Origin: Phoronis australis
Lineage: Eukaryota; Phoronida; Phoronidae
Length of the DNA: 56,329 nt
Reading direction: 5' to 3'
Assembly: GCA_002633005.1 (NCBI GenBank)
Contig: NMRA01000316.1
Span: forward strand, 336,194 to 392,522
Position 1 is the first letter of the stretch, and each line of letters starts with the position of its first letter. Both the position numbers and the translations under genes were made by a program. This document shows positions 20,840 to 30,165 of the stretch, in pieces. Under the pieces are notes generated by a model. It worked only from the letters and a program-made list of their open reading frames with translations. It ran no database searches and had not been told where the DNA came from.

Positions 20840-22020
20840 GCTGAAGCTTGTAGTTTGCAGTTCAACTCGATACAATGATGCCAACATCTGAGTAGTTCTT
20901 GGCCAACAAACAGTAGCATGCCAGTTCTAGCACTTACGCAACAAGTTCATGATCAAAGTTTCGGTTTTGATTTAAACCCATCATCCGGAAATCACAAATA
21001 TGTCGTGTGTCTCCAGTGAGATAAACAACACACACATGAACAGATCACTGCAGGTGTTTTGTGGCACATGGCTATCTAGACAAGTCAAAGACAGATAACA
21101 TGCTGACCTCTGATGTATAGAGAGTCTAGAACATAGCTTTTCTGTGTTATGTAAGTACCTAAGGTTTTAACACAATCAGTCTGATGTCTGTTTTCAGCAT
21201 CCTGTTACCACTTTCAGCTGTAAGCAAACTGTGATACCAACCATGCCAACTTCAATCACCTGTTCCAGTGTTGGTTACACTTTAAAGTTGCATTTTGACC
21301 CATTTAGCTGGCTAAAAATGAAAATAATCTAGTTAGACCTCATAAATGTAGTTGGTCTCATGGTACATGTATGTATTGCCAAAATAGTATTTTATTTCCA
21401 TTACCTACTTAAGTCACAGGCAATACGCATATGTGTCATTTTTGAAATAACAATTTTAGGGTTGTCCAATTCCAGTAAGTTCTGAACTGTTTTCTTGAGT
21501 TGCAGTTGGTTTCGTTGTTCTTTGTTGGTAGCGGATATAGAATCTTATGGCTGTAAGAAATTTTATGAGGTTGCTTTGAAAATAAACTGAGAAGCAAAAC
21601 ACGCCATGTGAACGCTCTGTGCACGCTATGTGCACGCTGCGGTTGGCAGCAGGAACAGGAAAATTGGAGCAAAGTAGGAAAAAGCATTATTATACACAAT
21701 AGATTGACTCACAAATTGCAACCCGCAACTTTCAAAAGAAGCAGCAGGTATTGCCATATTTTCCGACAACATGCTCATTTGAGTGACTAAACCAAGCTCT
21801 ATGAACTTTTCGAGCATGGCCTAGTGCATCATTTACGATATTTAAGACATCTGCATGATTTTTCCATGCTGAAATTTTTGTACTGAAAATGTGATATCCA
21901 TTGCTGACCTGAGAATCTTAATTAATGGTGTTGAAACTCATGGCAACCACGGAGTTCCTTTATTAAGAGCATACCTGTTTGCAAATCTTTTTTATCTCTT
22001 AGAAATGGCTTAATAATGTT
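20840..22020. other. Intronic DNA without recognised features
   Basis: AT-rich. Short open frames on both strands at 21436-21817 have no domain similarity. CATGTGAACGCTCTGTGCACG repeats a GTGCACGCT phrase near 21620. Confidence 0.5.
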
Positions 22021-22023
22021 TTC

Positions 22024-23282
22024 ATATTTATATGTGGACGCATTATGCCGTCATGTCCGTCCATCCGTCCGTCCGTGTGGCGTCCGTCCTTCCGGCGTCC
22101 GCTGCTCTATCTCCAAAACCCTTTGACATACGTTCATTAAATCTGACACATATGTTCCATTCATGAACGGGACGGCATGAGCGAACTTTCGGACGGATCC
22201 GACTATTGGTGTGCCCCCTAGTGGCAATTTTAGTTTTTTACGCTTACCTTACGGTATCTTCAAAAGTCCTTAACGGATTTTAATGAAATTTGGTATGTAG
22301 GCACCTACTAGAGAGATGACGCTATTCTCCCGTTTTCGAATGGATTCGACGTAGTTTGCGCCATCTAGTTGTCATTTTTACTGTTTTCGCTTCTGTTTTT
22401 TGCGTCCAGCCCTTTATCAACCAAACCGCTCCAAGGATGATTGTGAAAATTGACGTCTATATTCTTACTATGAAGCTGACGATGATTTTTCGATGACTTC
22501 GACTACTGTGGCGCCTCCTAGCGGTAGTTTTTTTTTCTTTTTGCGCCCATGGCTGTATCTCCTAAATCGTTTGCTGCATGTTTGCTAAATTTAGCAAGTG
22601 AATTTATATGATGTTGAAAACGGATGGCAACAACTTTCGGTCGGATCTGACTACCAATGTGCCCCCTAGTGGCAATTTTCAGAAAGTTTGAAATATAGGC
22701 ATTTATTGGTGAGGTGATGCTATCCTCCCGCTTTGGATGGAATCGAGGTACTTTGCACCACCTAGTGACTATTTTTCTAGTTTTCGAGTCTTGTTTTTTG
22801 GCGTCCGACCCTTGATCAACCAAACCATTCGAAGAATGATTTTGGAAATAGACGTATTTGTTCTCAGTGTGAAGATAATGGTTGACGATAACGAATTCTA
22901 CTATTGTGGCGCCTCCTAGTGTTTGTTTTGTTTTGTTTTGCGCCCATAGCTGCATCTTCTAAACTCACTGCACGATCTTTATTAAATTTAGTAATTGTAT
23001 CGCGACTTCTTTGAGGCGGATCCAATGAACGCTGTGTCCCTTAGTGGCAATTTCATTTTTTCTGTTTTCCTTTGTTTCTCTGAAGTTCGTTGACAGATTT
23101 TTATGAAATTTGGCAATTCTCTTTCTATTAAAGAGGCGATGGCATGTTCCCATTTCAGATGGATTGGACGTTTTTTTCGCCATATAGTGGCTATTTTTAT
23201 GAAACAAAAAAAAATTCCTAGAAGCACTCCGTTTGCGGTGCATTCGTGGGCGCATTTCAGCGCTCCGCGTTGCTCTTGTAGT
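22024..23282 (+). repeat. CTAGTGG-core tandem repeat, best full-length copy
   Basis: It starts with the hairpin-type end TATTTATATGTGGACGCATT, then a TCCGTCCG run and GCGTCCGCTGCTCTATCTCC. Eight monomers follow, with cores at 22213, 22360, 22513, 22661, 22757, 22911, 23036 and 23179. Spacings are 147, 153, 148, 96 (a deletion), 154, 125 and 143 bp. Monomers come in three types in repeating order: A (GCCCCCTAGTGGC), B (GCCACCTAGTGGC-like) and C (GCCTCCTAGTGGC-like), giving a trimer of about 440 bp. The block ends with GTGGGCGCATTTCAGCGCTC and CGCGTTGCTCTTGT, a sequence repeated at 27246 and 27740. No intact protein-coding frame. Confidence 0.88.
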
Positions 23283-23646
23283 TTTTTTTTAGTGAGGGAG
23301 CAATTTTTTAGAAAGAGGACGTGTTCCCACTGTCATCCAATCATGTTCTGACAAAATGGTCACATGGCAAACCATTGTAAGGCTGTTGGAGACATTTCAA
23401 GCTCTCATTGTGGCATGTGACTGACTGTTGCTATGTGGTAAAGAGTAACATAACCCTTGGCACTTCAGCTGTCTTGTCAATGTATTGCTGCAACAGACAC
23501 GAATTAATTTGGAAGCATTAAACTTGAAGATAGACAAGAATGAGACCAGCCCTGAGAAGGTACTCGATCTACTTTGTGGCTTCGAGGTCTATAATACATT
23601 GTTGTTTTGACATCAGCTAGTGTTTAACTGAGTTGCTCTTTACCAG

Positions 23647-23732
23647 GCAACATGTCAGTGTCATATAAAGATACATATAAAAGGTTCTTTGACGAACATA
23701 AAGATGGCGAAAACTTCATTATGAAGTGTCAT
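23647..23732 (+). CDS. Candidate exon of a BED-type finger protein
   Basis: An 86-base segment with a good acceptor (TTGCTCTTTACCAG) and a strong donor (GTAAGTG), open in one frame. It encodes MSVSYKDTYKRFF followed by DEHKDGENFIMKCH after two leading codons. The end resembles the start of a BED zinc finger of hAT-transposase/ZBED proteins, where a Gly-x-Asn-hydrophobic-x-x-Lys-Cys stretch leads into C-x2-C. It sits inside the RNF145-like intron on the same strand. Including it would shift the phase relative to the acceptor at 27800, so it is more likely a separate or relic gene. Domain assignment is by pattern only. Confidence 0.35.
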
Positions 23733-23759
23733 GTAAGTGATTTGATGCTTATCAGAATT

Positions 23760-23912
23760 CCATTGACAGGAAAAAAATCCTTCAAATGTCCATCTGCGTC
23801 CTATTATTTCTCTATAAGAAAATGATTTTGGGGTCAGATTTCCTTTGGCAGGAAAACCCTTCAGTGTTTATTTGTGTCATATTGTTTCTCTAGAAGGGAA
23901 CGATTTTGGGGT
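23760..23912 (+). repeat. About 75-bp tandem duplication
   Basis: Two diverged units share AGGAAAA, TCCTTCA/CCCTTCA, TATTTCTCTATAAG/TGTTTCTCTAGAAG and GATTTTGGGGT. Confidence 0.7.
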
Positions 23913-25086
23913 TTGCACTTCATGAACAAAGAACGTGATGGTGTTTTAATTACTAATCATCAAAGCTGGTCATAGATGGACTCAAACCATAAATAACTGA
24001 AAGTGCTTGACGTTGATTGCCATAACCGTTATATATTTGAAACACCATTGCCACGGTAACGATATGCTATATCGAACTGAACATTTATAGGCTGCAAGAA
24101 TTCGTGCATACGCGTGACTTATAGGACATACATGTAGTATAATGCATTGTAATACCTTGAAACGGCTAGTGTAATGCATTACTTGGCAAATCATGTTGTA
24201 ATCTCCTTATGGTAAAATGTCATCAATTTTGGAGGTGAATAATTGCCAAAAATGCCTTTTTGTTATTAAATGGCTTCTACAATGTTTGTGAATGCCCACA
24301 AATTTTCAAAGCCTTGTCCGATGGTAATTGTAGTACAAAACTTGAAAAGACATGGTAATGCACTAAATTAAGTGCTGCAGCATATGTTGCATGGAAAAAA
24401 CGATAAATTAAAATTTCCTCTTGAGGGCCATATTGTGCCACATTGTGCCCTCTATTGGCAAACGTTATCCTACGCTTGCTACATGCACTATGCCAGTGTG
24501 CAACTTTTCGCAAACAGAAAAAACAAGACCTCTCCCCATTGAGTGAAGGTCTCGAAATGAGTCGGAGTGCAAACCTGAAACAGGTACGCGTTTTGACGTA
24601 ATCAGATTGAAACATTGTCATAGAATAAGTAGAATTCAAGTGACAAAACTTTTTACTGTCAGATTCATATCTCCATAAGTATCAGGTACATGCAGTTTGC
24701 TATGAGACCACCTATTGGAGCAAGAATCTTGATTGTCAAATATTTTGTTGTTTCCTTTCTCGATTCTTTGACCTAGTAGGGACATCTGAGAATAAAGATT
24801 CTTTTACTGGATTGATTCAACCAACCACATTAAGTGTTACTCGGTTATAAAAAAGTAGAGTTAACAGTAAGCATTAAACACGCCAACTGCCTCTTTGAGT
24901 ACAGTATGTTTTTACGTGTTGTAACGTCTTCGCTGTATAGTCCTTTAGATACTATTGCCCGCACGATTAGCTTGACAAAATTGAATGATACAGATTGTTG
25001 CTCTCAGTTACGTGTAGCTCATAATTACTGCACAATATTCATGAAAACGCAAACAGGTCTTGATAATCCAGACACCCTAAGCCCTG

Positions 25087-26671
25087 TTGAGCTCTTTTTA
25101 TGCGCCCACATATTTATATGTGGTCGCATATTGCCGTCACCTTTATCTGTCCGGCGTCCGCAGCTGTATCTCTTAAACCCATCACAGGAACTTGATGAGA
25201 TTTGGCAGTTGTGTTCCTATGAAGCTCAAAATGGATGACTACGGATTTCGGACCTCTCCGACTACCGGTGTGCCCCCTAGTGGCAATTTTAGTTTTACGC
25301 TTACATTTGTATCTTCGGAAGTCCTCAACGTATTCTCATAAAATTTGGAATATAGGCATGTATTAGTGAGGTGAAACTATCTTCTCGTTTTCAGATGGAT
25401 TCAATGTAGTTTGCGCCACCTAGTGGCCATTTTTACTTTTTTCTAGTCTGTTTTTTGGCGTCCACCACTCTATCAACCAAACCGCGCTAAGGATGATTGT
25501 GAAAATTGGCATGTATGTTCTTACCGTCAAGAGGATGGCTGACGATGATTTTCCGATGACTTCGACTACTGTGGCGCCTCCTAGGGCAGTTTTTTTTGCG
25601 TCCATGGCTGTACCTCCTAAACTGTTTGCAGGATCTTTACTAAACTTACCAAGTGCATTTATATGATGTTCACAACGGACAGTGACGACTTTCGCACGGA
25701 GCGAACTACCGGTGCTCCCCCTAGCAGCAATTTTAGTTTTTTACATTTACCTGTGTACCAAACTGGTCTATGGATGATTGTGAAAATTGGCATGTATGTT
25801 CTTACCATCAAGAGGATGGCTGACGATGATTTTCCGAAAACCTCGACTACTGTGATGCCTCCTAGTGGCAGTTTTGCTTTTTTGCGCCCATGGCTATATC
25901 TCTTATACTGTTTGCAGGAGTTTTACTAAACTTTGCAAGAATATTTCTACAGTATGATGTTGGCAACGGACGATGACGATTTTGCACGGATCGAACTTCT
26001 CCTGCGCATCCTAGTGGCAATTTTAGTTTTTTATGTTTACCTCTGCATATTCCAGGGTCCTCAACGGCGTTTCATAAAATTTGGAATATAGGCATGCATT
26101 GTTGTGGTTACGCTATCCTCCCATTTTCGAATGGATTCGAGATATTTTGCGCCTCCTGGTTGCCATTTTTATGCGCCCACATATTTATATGTGGACGCAT
26201 TATGCCGTCATCTCTGTCCGTCCGTCCGTCCGTCCGTCCGTCCGGGCGGCGTCCGGTGTCCGGCGTCCGGCGTCCGCTGCTCTATCTCCAAAACCCTTTG
26301 ACATACCTTCATGAAATTTGGCACATATGTTCCATTCATGAATGGGACGGCATGTGCGAACGTTCGGACGGATCCGACTACCGGTGTGCCCCCTAGTGGC
26401 AATTTTAGTTTTTTACGCTTACCTTTGTATCTTCAAAAGTCCTTAACGGATTTTCATAAAATTTGGTATGTAGGCACCTATTAGTGAGATGACGCTATCC
26501 TGCCGTTTTCAGATGGATTCGACGTAGTTTGCGCCACCTAGTGGCCATTTTTAGTGTTTTCGAGTCTGTTTTTGTGCGTCCACCCCTCTATCAACCAAAC
26601 CGCTCAAAGGATGATTGTGAAAATTGGCATGTATATGCTTACTATGTAGAGGACGGTTGACGATGATTTTC
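25087..26671 (+). repeat. CTAGTGG-core tandem repeat, two joined copies
   Basis: The first unit starts at 25087 (TTTTTATGCGCCCACATATT, hairpin, then GCGTCCGCAGCTGTATCTC). Cores follow at 25272 (A), 25415 (B), 25576 (C), 25716 (A-like), 25857 (C), 26006 (A-like) and 26151 (B-like). At 26168 a second element starts inside the first with the same hairpin end, a (TCCG)n run and the repeated phrase CGGCGTCCGG. Cores then occur at 26388 (A) and 26533 (B). Typical spacing is 140-149 bp. The hairpin pairs ATGCGCCCACATAT with ATATGTGGACGCAT. The block runs into the N gap, so its true length is unknown. Confidence 0.88.
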
Positions 26672-26966
26672 NNNNNNNNNNNNNNNNNNNNNNNNNNNNN
26701 NNNNNNNNNNNNNNNNNNNNNNNNNNNNNNNNNNNNNNNNNNNNNNNNNNNNNNNNNNNNNNNNNNNNNNNNNNNNNNNNNNNNNNNNNNNNNNNNNNNN
26801 NNNNNNNNNNNNNNNNNNNNNNNNNNNNNNNNNNNNNNNNNNNNNNNNNNNNNNNNNNNNNNNNNNNNNNNNNNNNNNNNNNNNNNNNNNNNNNNNNNNN
26901 NNNNNNNNNNNNNNNNNNNNNNNNNNNNNNNNNNNNNNNNNNNNNNNNNNNNNNNNNNNNNNNNNN
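26672..26966. other. Assembly gap (295 N)
   Basis: A run of N that starts in the middle of a type B to C monomer of the tandem repeat. The sequence after the gap does not resume the repeat until about 27205, so the gap may hide more copies or a different insertion. Confidence 1.
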
Positions 26967-27176
26967 TTCCAAGTAGAAATTTGTTTCTGGCATTCTAATG
27001 CTGTGCTAATCTCGTATGTTGGTAAATTTGTTTTTAATTCTATGTTTCTGTGGTGCTTTAAGCAACTGGTGTATAGGATGTGCTTGTATTATGAAGATTA
27101 CTCACATTTTGCCCCTAGCCTATTGAGGAGACAATGTTCACGCCTTTCCATTTTGCTAAGTACAACATACATATAT

Positions 27177-27188
27177 GCCCTCTACTGG
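27177..27188 (-). promoter_or_regulatory. Isolated CTCF-core-like site
   Basis: Minus-strand CCAGTAGAGGGC agrees at 12 of 12 positions with the published bilaterian core CCASYAGRKGGC. It lies outside the tandem repeat, between the N gap and the block at 27205. Binding is unproven. Confidence 0.35.
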
Positions 27189-27204
27189 CCACTTTATCGT
27201 ACCA

Positions 27205-27775
27205 ATAAACAACCCTAGAAGGATACCGTTTGCGGTGCAATTGTGGGCGCATTTCATCGCTCTGCGTTGCTCTTGTTACTGTTTTCATGTCTGTTTTTTG
27301 GCGTCCAATCCTCTATCAGCCAAACCATTTTAAGAATAATTTTGATAATTGGTGTGTACTCGATTACGCTGACAACTTCGGTTGTTGTGGCACCTCCTAG
27401 TGGTGGTTTTGTTTTGTTTTGTTTTGCGACCGTAGCTGTATCTCCTAAACCCGCTGCAGGATCTTAAATTGAGCATTAGTGTATTTATATGAAGCTAACA
27501 ATAGACGACGACCTTGAGGCGGACGCTGCGCCCCCTAGTGGCAATTTCATTTTTTTCTGATTTCCTTTGCTTCTCTGAAGTTCCTTGACAGATATTTAGG
27601 AAATTTGGTGAATAGCTTTCTATTAAAGAAGCGATGGCATGTTTCGTTTTCAAATGGAGTGGATGTGTTGCGCGATCTAGTGGCCATTTTTATGATAGAA
27701 ATGAAGATTTCCAGAAGCACATCGTTTGCGGTGCTTTCGTGGGCGCATTTCAGCGCTCTGCGTTTCTTTTGTCAT
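27205..27775 (+). repeat. CTAGTGG-core tandem repeat abutting last exon of RNF145-like gene
   Basis: It begins with a tail-type segment (CCGTTTGCGGTGCAATTGTG and GGGCGCATTTCATCGCTC), then monomers with cores at 27392 (C), 27530 (A) and 27672 (B-like), spaced 138 and 142 bp. It ends with a second tail segment, GTGGGCGCATTTCAGCGCTC then TGCGTTTCTTTTGT, at about 27738-27772. The end lies about 27 bases before the inferred splice acceptor. The final pyrimidine run corresponds to TTGCTCTTGT in other copies. Confidence 0.85.
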
Positions 27776-27799
27776 CCATGATATCTGAATGGTTTCCAG

Positions 27800-29883
27800 T
27801 TTTGCCAATGCAATCAGTTTGGTCACCACGTGATATACTGAAGATACTTCCATTATTTGTGTCGTTTTTCCTTTTCTTTTTAGCTTACTTTGTTTCACTG
27901 GTGCTACTGGGAAGTTCCATAAAGACGCTGCTGCGCCTGTACCAGCTCATAGCTGCCTTTGGCCTCCTGCTTTGCTCTGGATTGGTCTCGAGGGTTTACC
28001 TAACGGCCGATTTAGACAACTTCTCCTTAGCTGCTGCCCTCAAGTGGACGTCAGTGTCGGACATAAAGAACGCTACGGAAGTGAATTACACATGGCTTGC
28101 TGTGCATGTCGGCCTCCAGTGTATCATCAACTCACTCATATCATATTTACTGAAACTAACGCATGCCCAGAGATTTCTTCTGATGGCATATTGCCTGCCA
28201 ATCATTGCCAGCACCATCGGAATAGCAGCAACGGAGTTGCTTACGGGATATGTGTTTGTAAATCGGTTCGTGTTAATCCTGGCTTTAATTTATGCCCTCA
28301 GTAAGGCAAGCTTTATGTATGGCTTGATCAAAATGGATCTGATTTTCTGGGCCAGCAGTTGGCGAGTGCTGGGAGTTTTAACAACGTTGATAACATGCTG
28401 GAAACAATTCAAAATGTCGGCACAACTGTCAATCTTTTGGTTTCTGCTCTACCTTCGTTGTTTGGCAAAACAGTTTCTCATTTCACCGGAAACCAGCGAA
28501 AGTAGGTATATGACTGCATTCTCGTGTTTGGGGGAGGCATGCTCCACTCAGCTCAGCATTATCGCCTGCTGTTTCACCGTGTCTTATCTCTCTAAGATGC
28601 TCATAGCTGTCATCCGCAAAGTCGTGATTGGTGACGGAACGGGAGCCCACGAAGAAGTCGCGGCCAGCGGTAATGCGGAGGGTATTATGATGTTTATTAT
28701 TTCAATGCAGATCGATTTACTGGAACTCAAGCCCCTGGAGCGAGCATTCACACTATCGGTAATTGTGTGCCTCATCGTAACAACACTTATACAATCCATT
28801 TACGAGATCACGGAGCCCCATCTGTTGTCATTGAGTGCTGTGGTGACCAGAAACAACATTTGGTCACACATCAAAGCAGTTTCTCTGTGCGTGTTTCTGA
28901 TTTGCCTTCCTGTGGTCATGTGTTACTACATTGGGCGAATGTTCAACCTTGGTGCTGTATCACTGATCATAATGGCGAGTTTTGCCGTGACGTCTTTTCA
29001 AGTTGTCGGTGCACTGATGGTTTACGGGTTGTTCGTTTTCGATTCCTTTCAGGAAACATCATGGCAAGGCTTAGACGACGCTGTGTATTACATACGAGCC
29101 ACCACTCGCGTTATAGACTTCCTGGTAGCCGTCATTGTCGTCGCGTTTGGTTTATACGAGACAGCATTCGGCGAGCGCAACTGGGTCAATCTGATATGTC
29201 TCCTGTTGCACCTCTACTTTGGTATCTGGGTTCGACTGCAGGAAGGCTGGAAGTCGTTTCTGTTGCGGAGAAGCGCTGTTGAAAAGGTTCAGTCTTTATC
29301 AGAGGCAACTGCTGAACAGCTTGAAGAAGTGGATGATGTATGCGCTATATGTCACCAGGAAATGCTCAGCGCGAAAATTACACACTGTAAGCATTTCTTT
29401 CACGACGTGTGCTTGCGTAAGTGGTTGTATGTTCAAGACAGTTGCCCCCTCTGTCATCAGTCTATTACACCTCCAGAGGTGGGACCAGAGGAAATCCGGT
29501 CTTTCCACAGTGATCAGACTAATGAAGTGCCTCCTGCCGATTTCACTGGTGAGTCTCTGCATGAGGCCAGTCAGAAATTAGAGGAAGCGATTGGGAACTT
29601 GAGAGCCGCGATTCATGAATTAGAAGAAGCTAAGAAAAAGAGACAACAGATTGAGGGAGCTGCCAGCGATCCTGGCGGGCAAGGTAGTGCGCTGACCTCA
29701 TTTGACACAGAGACACGGACTAAGCTGAGGAAGTACGCTCAGACTTTAAATGAAATGGCGAGAGACACTGTGACTGTTGAATCATTTAGCAGCCCTTCTG
29801 TTGCTGCCAGCACAGGGGATGCGCCATCTGAGACTGGTAGCATGGACTGTGCTGGCCAATCTTCAGATATATCATGTGATTAA
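27800..29883 (+). CDS. RNF145: RNF145/RNF139-like membrane RING ubiquitin ligase, last exon
   Basis: The exon encodes residues 48-741 of a polytopic ER-type ubiquitin ligase. Residues 60-550 are a series of hydrophobic helices matching the TRC8 N-terminal domain. Segments such as LLELKPLERAF, LQSIYEIT-like, KAVSLCVFLICLP and GWKSFLLRR match vertebrate RNF145 better than RNF139. A RING-H2 finger spans residues 562-599 (C562, C565, C577, H579, H582, C585, C596, C599). A charged coiled coil lies near residues 635-670, followed by a Ser/Thr-rich tail. Family members ubiquitinate ER proteins in sterol homeostasis; that role here is inferred. The acceptor chosen is GGTTTCCAG at 27799, in phase with exon 1. 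A second phase-compatible AG at 27817 is possible and would remove six residues. The open frame extends upstream to 27634, but that part is repeat sequence. Confidence 0.9.
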
Positions 29884-29910
29884 TTGGGGTGCAGGTTCAA
29901 TGTTTTATTT

Positions 29911-30165
29911 TAAAGTGCCGTCCACACACAGACTTACCCTAGAACTTTACTCCTGGAACTAGTTGTCTATAGGTTTGAAGGCTGAGTGAATGCTATTTAA
30001 ACTAGTGCAACTTTACCCACTTGTGACAACTAAAATGCCGATCACACACAGACTTTCCCTGGAACAAGTTATTCTTGTAACTAGTTGTCGGCTAGGTTTG
30101 GAGGCTGTGTGGAAGCTGTTTAACCTACATGTAGTGCAACTTAACCCACTTGTGGCACCTTACTC
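29911..30165 (+). repeat. Tandem duplication of about 125 bp in the 3' region
   Basis: Two diverged units share TGCCG-(T/A)-CACACACAGACTT, CCCTGGAAC/CCCTAGAAC, AACTAGTTGTC, TAGGTTTG-AGGCTG-GTG and TGCAACTT-ACCCACTTGTG. A related segment occurs at 38625-38750 (GCCGTCCACGCAGCGAGTAA, TTTACTCCTGGAAC, GTAGACGCTAATTAGCAGGG). It probably lies in the 3' UTR of the RNF145-like gene. Confidence 0.8.

Larger units (their letters stand above)
18417..27799 (+). other. Intron 1 of RNF145-like gene (about 9.4 kb)
   Basis: A large intron filled with a minus-strand LINE, SINE-like repeats, CTAGTGG-core repeat blocks and an assembly gap. A perfect 11-bp hairpin sits at 18513-18536 (AACAATGGTAT, CA, ATACCATTGTT), 100 bases after the donor. 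Stretches 20840-22020 and 24640-25080 show nothing recognisable. Confidence 0.75.

Noticed and set aside
22518-22955. 145-codon minus-strand frame
   Set aside because: Entirely inside the tandem repeat; monomers share short frames by chance.
24277-24639. 120-codon minus-strand frame
   Set aside because: No domain, no splice or composition support; sits in intronic DNA.
26081-26402. Several overlapping frames with Ser-Val-Arg-Pro repeats
   Set aside because: Translation of the TCCG simple repeat at the element start, not protein.
27634-27799. Upstream extension of the RNF145-like reading frame as an N terminus
   Set aside because: The sequence is the tail of the CTAGTGG repeat, found also at 23200 and 27246. 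The true N terminus is encoded at 18275, and an in-phase acceptor lies at 27799.
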